Shown in pieces: positions 1-6,247 of a DNA stretch of 6,986 nucleotides; the stretch's first letter is position 1; each line of letters opens with the position of its first letter. The translations under genes and the position numbers were made by a program. The notes under the pieces were generated by a model. That model saw only the letters and a program-made list of their open reading frames with translations. It was not told the DNA's origin and searched no databases. Source of the stretch: Dermatophilaceae bacterium (GTDB taxonomy: Bacteria > Actinomycetota > Actinomycetes > Actinomycetales > Dermatophilaceae); contig JABFXB010000239.1 in NCBI GenBank assembly GCA_013361975.1, positions 1 to 6,986 of the forward strand, written 5' to 3'.

Positions 1-598
1 GCGGACAGCGCCGTGGTGCTCGATGCCTTGGGAGGCGGAGAGTTCGTGACGATCGGGTGGTCGGGCGGGGGGCCGCACGCGCTCGCTTGTGCCGCGCTGC
101 TCGGGGACCGCTGCCTCGGGGCTGCGACCATCGCCGGCGCCGCGCCGCCCCACGAGCCCGACCTGGATTTCATGGCGGGCATGGGCGACGACAACGTCGA
201 GGAGTTCTCGCTGGCCTTCGAGGGGGCAGGTCGTGGAGGCGCTCGGGGGGCTGCTCAGCGGATCCGACCTCCAGGCGCTCGAGGGTCCGCTCGCGGACTA
301 CGTCGCCGCCTCCGGGCGGGAGGCTGTCCGGGTGGGGCCGGAGGGATGGGTGGAGGACGACCTTGCGTTCTGCCGCGAGTGGGGCTTCGACCTGGAGTCG
401 GTGACCGTGCCCGTGGCGGTGTGGCAGGGGCGTGAGGACCTCATGGTGCCTGCGAGCCACGGCGAGTGGCTCGCCGCCCACGTGCCGGGGGCCCGCCCGC
501 ACCTGCTCGAAGGCGTCGGCCACGTCGCGTTGGTGGCCCGGGTGGGCGAGATCCTCGAGGACCTCGCCCAGCACCGCCGGCCCAGCGGGAGGGAGTGA
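1..598 (+). pseudogene. alpha/beta hydrolase, 5'-truncated by the window and frameshifted
   Basis: The reading begins in frame 1 at the window edge and passes through a nucleophile elbow, GWSGGGPHA, with the serine codon at 61-63. Homology-like sequence then continues in frame 2 from about position 227 (QVVEALGGLLSG) to a TGA at 596-598. Frame 2 holds the probable acid, WQGREDLMVP with Asp at 437-439, and the catalytic His in GVGHVAL at 521-523. All three triad members are therefore present, but in two frames. The switch lies at GGGGG, 222-226, where one base fewer would join EG to QVVEAL. From memory, relatives carry roughly 20-30 more residues between these blocks, so a small out-of-frame deletion is an alternative to a one-base insertion or a read error. 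Such enzymes hydrolyse esters or related bonds; the substrate cannot be told. The gene is tail to tail with the aminotransferase, with four bases between the stops. Confidence 0.75.
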
Positions 599-602
599 CC
601 GC

Positions 603-2306
603 TCAGCGCGAGAGGCTGGTGACGGGCAGCTCGAACCAGCGCAGGTGGTCGAAGTCGACGTTGACGTGGGCCTCGTCGCACCGTTTCGGCTCGGCCGACG
701 CGAGGATCGCCCGAGCCTCGTCGAGGTAGCCCGCGAGGGCCTCCTCGCCCGCTCGCTCGAGCTGGGCGGGGTAGGTGAGGCGTCCGCCGTCGAAGCCGAT
801 CTCGTCCAGGCGCAGCGGCGGCTCGACGGGGCCGCTGCGGTGCCGCCAGAGGCCGGTGGCGGGCTCGAAGTCGTAGTCGCCGAGCAGGCGCCAGCCCTCC
901 CGGGCGACGAGGCGCACGGCGTCGACGACGTAGTCGGCGACCACGTCCGAGATGAAGTAGTTGAAGTTGACCCGCACCCAGCCGGGCTTGATGCCCTCGC
1001 AGCCGCGGCCGATCTCTCGCTCGAACTCGTGGGACCGCTCGAGGTCGATGCCGAGCAGGTGGTGGCCGTAGGGGCCTGCGCACGAGCAGCCGCCGCGTGC
1101 CTGGATGCCGAAGAGGTCGTTGAGCAGGGCCACGACGAAGTTGTGGTGCAGGTAGCGTCCGCCACCGGCGTGGACGACGAAGGACACGATCGAGAGGCGC
1201 TCTGCCGCAAGGTTGCCGAGGATCTCGATCGACGGCTCCGCCTGCCACGCCTGCACGGCTCGCCGGAGGAACCGGTCCTCGTGGGCGCGGATCGTGTCGA
1301 CGCCGACCGCCTGCTTGAGCTTGAAGACGAGACCGGCCCGGATCGCCTCGATGATCGCGGGGGTGCCACCCTCCTCGCGGTGGGCGGGGTCGGTGACGTA
1401 GTCGTGGTCGGCGGGGTTGACGTAGCTCACGGTGCCGCCGCCCGGCACGTCGGGTACGCGGTTGGACATCAGCTCACGCCGCATGACGAGCACCCCGGGC
1501 GTGCTGGGGCCGCCGATGAACTTGTGGGGGCTCAGAAACACCGCGTCCTTGTATGCCGCCGGGTGGGCGACGCCGCGCCCGCCGCGGCCGTACATCTCGA
1601 TGTCGACGTAGGGGGCCGCCGCGGCGTAGTCCCAGAAGGCGAGGGCGCCGTGCTCGTGGAGCAGGGTCGAGATCGCGTCGGTGTCGGTGACGATGCCCGT
1701 GACGTTGCTCGCCGCAGAGAAGGAGCCGATGAGCAGGGGCCGGTGCGCGTGTGCCGTCAGGAGCTCGCGCAGCACGCCGAGGTCGACGTGGCCGTCGAGG
1801 TCCTGCGGGACGACGACGACGTCGGCCACGCACTCGCGCCACATCACCTCGTTCGAGTGGTGCTCGTAGGGCCCGATGAAGATCACGGGTCGTTCGTCGG
1901 GGGCGACGAGATCGCTTGCATGCCAGCGGTCCTCGAAGTTGGAAGGCACCCGGAGGCCGAGGATGCCGACGAGCTTGTCGATCGCGCCCGTGCAGCCGGA
2001 CCCTGCGAAGACGACGACGGTCTCGTCGTCGCCGCCGACGGCGTCGCGGATGATCCGACGGGCGCCTTCGCGCAGCCTCGTCGTCTGCCGGCCGGTGCCG
2101 GAGCTCTCGGTGTGGGTGTTGGCGTAGCTGGGAAGCACCTCGTCGCGGATGAAGTCCTCGATGAAACCCAGCGCCCGCCCGGAGGCCGTGTAGTCGGCAT
2201 ACGTGACCCGGCGCGGGCCGTACGGGCCGACCATCACGTGGTCGTCGCCGATCACGCTCGCCCGGATCGCCGCCAGCAGGTCGTCGCGGTCGCTGAGCTC
2301 AGCCAT
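603..2306 (-). CDS. class V aminotransferase-fold PLP enzyme, cysteine desulfurase-like, with CxC motif
   Basis: This 567-residue protein has the fold-type I PLP signatures of class V aminotransferases. In order these are a GSGCTGAIDKL loop (102-112) that would hold the cofactor phosphate, YEHHSN with the ring-stacking His (149/150), FWDYAAAAPY with Asp226 for the pyridine nitrogen, and SPHKFIGGP with the Schiff-base Lys262. Next come RGGCSCAG (404-411), where Cys409 aligns with the SufS persulfide cysteine, and VRVNFNY with Arg445 for the substrate carboxylate. These features suggest sulfur removal from cysteine or a related lyase reaction in the cytoplasm; the substrate is not shown. Usual SufS/NifS proteins are about 400 residues, so this one is long, with roughly 95 extra residues at the C terminus. 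The ATG is the most upstream start possible, because an in-frame TGA lies two codons earlier; GAGG sits almost against it, so the ribosome site is poor. No SufE, IscU or suf genes are adjacent. Family is sure, exact role unknown. Confidence 0.9.
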   Translation of the reverse strand: MAELSDRDDLLAAIRASVIGDDHVMVGPYGPRRVTYADYTASGRALGFIEDFIRDEVLPSYANTHTESSGTGRQTTRLREGARRIIRDAVGGDDETVVVFAGSGCTGAIDKLVGILGLRVPSNFEDRWHASDLVAPDERPVIFIGPYEHHSNEVMWRECVADVVVVPQDLDGHVDLGVLRELLTAHAHRPLLIGSFSAASNVTGIVTDTDAISTLLHEHGALAFWDYAAAAPYVDIEMYGRGGRGVAHPAAYKDAVFLSPHKFIGGPSTPGVLVMRRELMSNRVPDVPGGGTVSYVNPADHDYVTDPAHREEGGTPAIIEAIRAGLVFKLKQAVGVDTIRAHEDRFLRRAVQAWQAEPSIEILGNLAAERLSIVSFVVHAGGGRYLHHNFVVALLNDLFGIQARGGCSCAGPYGHHLLGIDLERSHEFEREIGRGCEGIKPGWVRVNFNYFISDVVADYVVDAVRLVAREGWRLLGDYDFEPATGLWRHRSGPVEPPLRLDEIGFDGGRLTYPAQLERAGEEALAGYLDEARAILASAEPKRCDEAHVNVDFDHLRWFELPVTSLSR

Positions 2307-2331
2307 GCCTCAACCATAGCGCAGGTGATGT

Positions 2332-2349
2332 TAATGCTAGAGAGCATAA
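2332..2349. promoter_or_regulatory. near-palindromic operator candidate overlapping the -10 element
   Basis: ATGCT (2334-2338) and AGCAT (2343-2347) are perfect inverted arms around AGAG. The match resumes one base further out (T2332 with A2349) after one mismatch. The element covers the proposed -10 of the aminotransferase gene, which is where a dimeric repressor would block transcription. The layout resembles sites bound by MarR-type winged-helix dimers, but no regulator gene lies in the window and the binding protein is unknown. Confidence 0.35.
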
Positions 2350-2363
2350 TGTAAAGTTATCAA
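2334..2363 (-). promoter_or_regulatory. candidate promoter of the class V aminotransferase gene
   Basis: Read on the minus strand, TTGATA (2363 to 2358, five of six matches to TTGACA) is followed after 18 bases by TAGCAT (2339 to 2334, four of six matches to TATAAT). A transcript would start near 2327 and have a leader of about 20 bases before the ATG at 2306. The stretch 2328-2363 has 10 G/C in 36 bases, very low for this window. This is the best sigma-70-like pair in the 87-base gap. It is a reading by eye with no transcript evidence. Confidence 0.5.
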
Positions 2364-2393
2364 GAGGGTCGGTCGAGGAGAGGGTTGGCTCGA

Positions 2394-2759
2394 TCAGGGC
2401 GCCGGTCGAGCGCACACGACGGTTCCGGTGCCGTCCCGTGCCTGCGCGCTGGTGAAGGCCCGGCTCGAACCATGCTCTGCGCACAGGCGGCGCACCGACT
2501 CGTCGTCGGTCAGGACGTTGCGCTGGACGACGACCACCCTGCCCAGCGATGCGGGGTCCTCGCAGTCGACCGTGCGCACGTCGTCGCCCGTGGAGGCGGT
2601 GACGCACCGACCGACGACGATGCCCTCGGCGCCGTCGCTGTAGGTCACGGCGCGAAGGACGAGGAAGGCGCCCACGACCAGCAGCAGCGGCCCGAAGCGC
2701 CGCACGGCGGCCCACCTGGGGCTCTGAGGGCCGGGATGGGCCGGGTCGTGGCTGGACAT
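2394..2759 (-). CDS. small single-pass membrane protein with four cysteines, LppU/SCO3897-like
   Basis: This is a 121-residue protein of unknown function. A short polar and basic N terminus (1-21) leads into one hydrophobic segment, roughly FGPLLLVVGAFLVLRAV at 22-38. An outside domain of about 80 residues follows, with four cysteines (52, 66, 93, 116) in the settings GRCVT, VDCEDP, RLCAEHG and VVCARP. The spacing, with a pairing of adjacent cysteines likely, recalls actinobacterial LppU/SCO3897-type domains in which an N-terminal anchor holds a disulfide-bonded extracellular module. No lipobox is seen, so it would be membrane-anchored, not a lipoprotein. The ATG at 2759 is chosen because it directly precedes the anchor; the open frame continues upstream to 3158 only as a shadow of the M16 gene. 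No strong Shine-Dalgarno is visible. It is divergent from the M16 pair and upstream of the aminotransferase on the same strand, but an AT-rich promoter lies between those two. Confidence 0.75.
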   Translation of the reverse strand: MSSHDPAHPGPQSPRWAAVRRFGPLLLVVGAFLVLRAVTYSDGAEGIVVGRCVTASTGDDVRTVDCEDPASLGRVVVVQRNVLTDDESVRRLCAEHGSSRAFTSAQARDGTGTVVCARPAP

Positions 2760-2789
2760 GTGTGGGCAGGCTCTCTGGTGGACGGGGGT

Positions 2790-2803
2790 GCCGGGTTCCC
2801 GGC
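2790..2803. repeat. 14-base inverted repeat in the divergent intergenic region
   Basis: GCCGGG (2790-2795) and CCCGGC (2798-2803) are perfect inverted arms around TT. The repeat lies in the 130-base gap between two divergently transcribed genes, 31 bases upstream of the small membrane protein start and 87 upstream of the M16 start. It could be an operator shared by both. In a GC-rich genome such short GC palindromes also arise by chance. Apart from this and the promoter at 2877, I see nothing in the gap. Confidence 0.25.
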
Positions 2804-2876
2804 GTCGCCCCCGCATTGTGCACCCGCGCCACGACCGCAGAAGACGCCACCACCCTTTCTCGACCGCCTCGTCGCA

Positions 2877-2892
2877 TAGGGTCGAGCCCGTG
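2877..2892 (+). promoter_or_regulatory. -10 element and possible leaderless start of the M16 operon
   Basis: TAGGGT (2877-2882) fits the actinobacterial TANNNT -10 pattern. Its last T is followed by exactly seven bases, CGAGCCC, and then the GTG start at 2890. That spacing puts the expected transcription start on the G of GTG, as in actinobacterial leaderless genes. No good -35 is visible. The alternative is a leadered message using the weak AGGG (2878-2881) as ribosome site, 8 bases before GTG. Confidence 0.45.
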
Positions 2893-4230
2893 ACAGCGAT
2901 CTCGTATCCCCTCGTCGAGCGGACGCTGGCCAACGGCCTGCGCGTCATCGTCAGCGAGGACCACACGGTGCCCAACGTCGCGGTGAACCTCTGGGTCGGC
3001 GTCGGCAGCCGCCACGAGAGCCCGGGCCGCACCGGATTCGCCCACCTCTTCGAGCACCTCATGTTCCAGGGCAGCCGCAACGTCGCGTCGGGCGAGCACT
3101 TCTCGGCGCTCATGGACGAGGGCGCGCGGCTCAACGCGACGACGTGGTTCGACCGCACGAACTACTTCGAGACGGTGCCGACCGGAGCGATGGAGCTCGC
3201 GCTCTGGCTCGAGGCCGACCGCCACGGGCACCTGCTCGACGCCGTCACGCAGGAGAACCTCGACAACCAGCGAGACGTCGTCAAGGAGGAGAAGCGCCAG
3301 CGCTACGACAACGTGCCCTACGGGAAGGCGCTCATCGACATCTACGCGACGGTCTTCCCCGAGGGGCACCCGTACCACCACCCGACGATCGGATCCATGG
3401 AGGACCTCGACGCAGCGACGCTCGAGGACGTCCACGCGTTCTACCGGGCGCACTACGGGCCCAACAACACGGTGCTCACCCTCGTCGGCGACGTGACCCC
3501 CGAGGAGGGCTTCGCCGCCGCAGAGAAGTACTTCGGGCCCCTGCCGCCGATCGAGCTGCAGACACGTGAGCGTCTGGCGCAGCTGGCGCCGCTCTCGGAG
3601 CCGGTGCGCCTCGACCGCGTCGGTGACGTGCCCAACGACCGCATCTACGTCTGCTTCCGGCTGCCCGTCGACACCACGCCCGACTACCTCGCGTGCCAGG
3701 TGGCCGTCGACGTGCTCGGTGGGCTCGCCAGCTCGCGGCTGGTGCGGCGCCTGGTGCGCACCGACGAGACCGCCGTGGCCGTCGGCGGCTGGACGATGGG
3801 TCTCGTCGACGGCGTCGGCCTGGGCACGATCACGGTGGACGTCTCCGTGGGCGCCGACGTCGAGCAGGTCGAGGCGGCGGTCTGCGAGGAGATCACCCGC
3901 TTCATCTCCGAGGGGCCGGATGCCGCCGAGCTGGAGTCGGTCATCGCCGACACCGAGCGCTCGTGGCTCAGCGCCCTGGCCAGCATCGAGGAGCGCGCCG
4001 ACCACATCAGCCACCACGCGCTGCTGTCGGGCGACCCGGCATACGTCAACACGTTCGTGGACCGGATCCGCGCGGTGACGGCCGAGCAGGCCCGCATGGC
4101 GGCGGCTGCGTGGCTCGACCCGCAGTCACGTGCCGTGGTGCGTTACCTCGCCGACCCCGGCCTGCTCGCCGAGGAGTCCGACGACACCGACGACACGGGA
4201 TCCGACAAGGACTCGGAGGAGGCCGCATGA
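2890..4230 (+). CDS. M16 family zinc peptidase, catalytic subunit
   Basis: This 446-residue protein is a metallopeptidase of the M16 (pitrilysin, mitochondrial processing peptidase beta) family. The inverted zinc motif HxxEH is intact as H52-L-F-E55-H56. The third ligand, Glu133, lies 77 residues after H56 in VVKEEKRQRYDNVPYG, the family spacing. The rest of the N-terminal fold is typical: NGLRVIVSEDH at the start, LNATTWFDRTNYFETVP at 81-97, and HPYHHPTIGS at 160-169. A second, structural M16 domain follows from about residue 235. There is no signal peptide, so it is probably cytoplasmic and acts on small proteins or peptides. The tail (428-444) is strongly acidic. The GTG start gives the N terminus usual for close homologues as I remember them; the frame is open further upstream to 2758, but that stretch is arginine-rich and not M16-like. 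The stop overlaps the next gene as ATGA. Confidence 0.93.
   Translation: MTAISYPLVERTLANGLRVIVSEDHTVPNVAVNLWVGVGSRHESPGRTGFAHLFEHLMFQGSRNVASGEHFSALMDEGARLNATTWFDRTNYFETVPTGAMELALWLEADRHGHLLDAVTQENLDNQRDVVKEEKRQRYDNVPYGKALIDIYATVFPEGHPYHHPTIGSMEDLDAATLEDVHAFYRAHYGPNNTVLTLVGDVTPEEGFAAAEKYFGPLPPIELQTRERLAQLAPLSEPVRLDRVGDVPNDRIYVCFRLPVDTTPDYLACQVAVDVLGGLASSRLVRRLVRTDETAVAVGGWTMGLVDGVGLGTITVDVSVGADVEQVEAAVCEEITRFISEGPDAAELESVIADTERSWLSALASIEERADHISHHALLSGDPAYVNTFVDRIRAVTAEQARMAAAAWLDPQSRAVVRYLADPGLLAEESDDTDDTGSDKDSEEAA
4215..4222 (+). promoter_or_regulatory. ribosome binding site of the second M16 gene
   Basis: GGAGGAGG lies inside the last codons of the first M16 gene, four bases before the ATG at 4227. 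It is the strongest Shine-Dalgarno in the window. It fixes the start of the second gene and, together with the ATGA overlap at 4227-4230, indicates coupled translation of the two subunits. Confidence 0.8.
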
Positions 4231-5615
4231 GCGCCGTCGCCCGCCCCGCGGTTGCCCCGCCCGAGCCGTGGACCTTCCCCGAGGGGCACACGCACGACCT
4301 CCCGAACGGCCTGCGGCTCATCACCTACGACGTGCCGGGACAGTACGTCCTGTCGGTGCGGCTCGGCCTGCCCGTGTCGCTGCGCGACGAGCCGCGCGAG
4401 CGCGAGGGCGTGGCCTCGATCATGGCTCGCACGCTCGACGAGGGCACTGCGGACCACACCGCCGAGGAGTTCGCCCGGCTGCTCGAGCGCAAGGGCGTGA
4501 GCTTCGGCGCCGGCATGGCCGACGCCGGCCTGTCGGTCGACCTCGACGTCGTCAAGGGCAACCTCGAGCCGGCCCTCGACCTGCTGCGGCAGATCCTCAC
4601 CGAGCCGGTGTTCCCCCAGGCCGAGGTCGCGCGGCAGGTGCGCACGCGTCTCGCCGAGATCGAGCAGGAGCGGTCGGTGGCAGCCCACCGGGCCGGCCTC
4701 GAGTTCGTGCGCACCTTCTACGCCGCCGACGACCGTTCGTCGCGGCCCACCGGCGGCACGCGTGAGACCGTCCAGGCGATCACGCGCGACGACGTCGCGG
4801 CCTTCCACGAGAAGCACGTGGTGGCCGCGGGCGTGACGGCGGTGGTCGCCGGTGACCTCGAGGGACTCGACGTCCCGGCCCTGGTGGAGTCGGCGCTCGG
4901 CGGCTGGCAGAAGGGCCCGTCCGACCGGCCGCGGCACCTCGACCACGCAGCCTCTCTGGCCGATGACCGCGGTCGCATCGTGCTGGTCTCGCGGCCCGGC
5001 TCGGTGCAGACGGAGTTCGTGATCGGCGCACCGGGACCCGACCGGTCCGTCGAGGGCGGCTGGGCGCCGTACCCGGTGCTCGGTTTCGTGCTCGGCGGCT
5101 CGCCGAACGCGCGCGTCGACGCCGTGCTGCGCGAGGAGAAGGGCTACACCTACGGCATCCGGTCGAGCTTCCGTCCACGTCGTCGCGGTGGAGTGTTCCT
5201 GACGTCGGGATCGGTGCGCGCCGATTCGACGGCAGAGTCCCTGCAGCTCCTCGTCGAGATCCTCGAGAGCGGGCGAGAAGGCTTCAGCGACAAGGAAGTG
5301 CGCTCCGGAGTCGACTTCATCGCGAAGACGGCCCCGGGTCGCTACGCCACCGCCGACACCATCGCCGACGAGGCCGTCGGGATGGCGCTCGACGGACGCA
5401 CGACCGAGTTCACGACGGCGAACCTCCGCGACCTCGTCACCGTCGACCGCGTCCGCGTCGAGGCGGCCTACGCACGGTTCGCGGAGGAGGCCGGCATCGG
5501 TGCCGGCGCACCCGGAGCCGGCTGGACGATCGTCATGGTCGGTGACGTGTCGGAGCATCTCGAGGCGCTGCGGCAGCTGGGCCTCGGCGACGTCACCGTC
5601 GTCCAGGACGCCTGA
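4227..5615 (+). CDS. M16 family peptidase-like protein, non-catalytic partner subunit
   Basis: This is a 462-residue M16-fold protein. The start (HDLPNGLRLITYDVPGQYVLSVRLGLPVS) is the usual first strand pair, but the zinc site is gone: where HxxEH should stand after REGVA there is S64-I-M-A-R68. It therefore should not cleave peptides alone. The C-terminal half has GGSPNARVDAVLREEKGYTYGIRSSF (290-315 in the protein), with Arg302 and Tyr309 as candidates for the Arg/Tyr pair that holds substrate in M16B partner subunits; the first subunit has no equivalent tyrosine there. Known two-subunit M16B enzymes, such as mitochondrial processing peptidase and the Sphingomonas SPH2681/SPH2682 pair, divide the work in this way. 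The ATGA overlap and strong ribosome site imply about equal synthesis of both proteins. No signal peptide or membrane segment is seen. The family is certain; heterodimer formation is inferred. Confidence 0.92.
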   Translation: MSAVARPAVAPPEPWTFPEGHTHDLPNGLRLITYDVPGQYVLSVRLGLPVSLRDEPREREGVASIMARTLDEGTADHTAEEFARLLERKGVSFGAGMADAGLSVDLDVVKGNLEPALDLLRQILTEPVFPQAEVARQVRTRLAEIEQERSVAAHRAGLEFVRTFYAADDRSSRPTGGTRETVQAITRDDVAAFHEKHVVAAGVTAVVAGDLEGLDVPALVESALGGWQKGPSDRPRHLDHAASLADDRGRIVLVSRPGSVQTEFVIGAPGPDRSVEGGWAPYPVLGFVLGGSPNARVDAVLREEKGYTYGIRSSFRPRRRGGVFLTSGSVRADSTAESLQLLVEILESGREGFSDKEVRSGVDFIAKTAPGRYATADTIADEAVGMALDGRTTEFTTANLRDLVTVDRVRVEAAYARFAEEAGIGAGAPGAGWTIVMVGDVSEHLEALRQLGLGDVTVVQDA

Positions 5616-5640
5616 CCGGCCAGCACGCCGTGTTCGGTCA
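5613..5640. terminator. bidirectional hairpin between convergent genes
   Basis: TGACCG (5613-5618) pairs with CGGTCA (5635-5640). Inside, after a three-base bulge (5619-5621), AGCAC (5622-5626) pairs with GTGTT (5630-5634), with one G-T pair, around the loop GCC. The outer arms contain the stop codons of the M16 partner gene (TGA, 5613-5615) and of the acetyltransferase (TCA on the plus strand, 5638-5640). No U-tract follows on either side, so it is not a classical intrinsic terminator, although actinobacterial terminators often lack one. Confidence 0.45.
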
Positions 5641-6204
5641 GGGCAGCTGGGTGAGGTCGCGCTCCATGACGAAGTCGTCCTCGTGGACCCCGCCGACCAG
5701 GAAACGCTTCGTGCCGACGCGCTCGAAGCCACTCTTGGCGTAGAAGCGCTGGGCTCGCACGTTCTGCTGGTTGACGCCGAGCCAGACACCTGCGGCGGCC
5801 CTGCTCCGGGCCCATTCGAGGCAGCTCGCCATGAGCTGCGCGGCGGCACCGGTGCCGTGTGCCTCGGGCAGGACGTAGATCTTCGACAGCTCGACCGTGG
5901 GCCGATGGTGGATCGCGGTCCGCACGTCCTCGTCACCCGGCTCGCCGGCGACGAGCATGGCGTAACCGAGTGCTGCGTCGGGGCGTTCGGCGAGCACGAG
6001 GTGACGGTCCGGGTCGGCGAGGTAGTCGGTGAATCGCTCGGCGGAGAGCACCTCCGCGACGAAGGCCTCGACCCGAGCCGGTGACATCGAGGGTGGGCAC
6101 GCGAGCACGAAGGTGGCCGCCGCCACCGCGGCGAGGGTGGGAACGTCCTCGGCGGTCGCCGGCCGCACCGAGACCGCCGTGCTCTGGCGTGCAGCGTCGC
6201 TCAT
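5638..6204 (-). CDS. GNAT family N-acetyltransferase
   Basis: This 188-residue protein would transfer an acetyl group from acetyl-CoA to an unidentified amine. The fold begins at VSVRPATAEDVPTL (11-24). Motif A is VELSKIYVLPEAHGTGAAAQLM (104-125), where the EAHGTGA turn (114-120) is the pyrophosphate-binding Q/R-x-x-G-x-G/A loop with its first position altered to Glu. Motif B follows as WLGVNQQNVRAQRFYAKSGFERVG (141-164), with the usual Asn and Tyr, and the protein ends with a last strand, DDFVMERDL. Length is normal for the family. The ATG gives a short polar leader before the fold; no good ribosome site is visible, so a GTG at residue 11 or 13 cannot be excluded. The gene follows hisN by 43 bases on the same strand and may be cotranscribed. 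The substrate cannot be inferred. Confidence 0.9.
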   Translation of the reverse strand: MSDAARQSTAVSVRPATAEDVPTLAAVAAATFVLACPPSMSPARVEAFVAEVLSAERFTDYLADPDRHLVLAERPDAALGYAMLVAGEPGDEDVRTAIHHRPTVELSKIYVLPEAHGTGAAAQLMASCLEWARSRAAAGVWLGVNQQNVRAQRFYAKSGFERVGTKRFLVGGVHEDDFVMERDLTQLP

Positions 6205-6247
6205 GGGCGGAGGCCTTGTCGCAGAGTCGAGTTCGTTGGGGCGCCAC

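Noticed and set aside
584..603. AGCGG/CCGCT hairpin between the hydrolase and aminotransferase stops as a terminator
   Set aside because: It has only five pairs around a ten-base loop with no U-tract, which is too weak to call in this base composition.
432..2354. 640-codon open frame on the plus strand opposite the aminotransferase
   Set aside because: It is rich in valine, aspartate and alanine with no recognisable motif. Codon-biased GC-rich genes often leave an open antisense frame, and the minus strand has full enzyme motifs.
2388..2411. GCTCGA/TCGAGC inverted repeat across the stop of the small membrane protein
   Set aside because: It has six pairs, a 12-base loop and no T-run on the downstream side, so it is not convincing as a terminator.
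2758..2889. In-frame upstream extension of the first M16 protein from an ATG at 2758
   Set aside because: The added 44 residues are arginine- and histidine-rich, unlike the family, and cover the divergent promoter region. The M16 fold begins just after the GTG at 2890.
2299..4017. 572-codon open frame on the minus strand opposite the first M16 gene
   Set aside because: It shows a low-complexity composition typical of antisense frames (many V, R, H, D and G), runs through several genes and lacks domain motifs.
4143..5936. 597-codon open frame on the minus strand opposite the second M16 gene
   Set aside because: It has the same antisense artefact composition and overlaps both the M16 partner and the acetyltransferase, which are clearly real.
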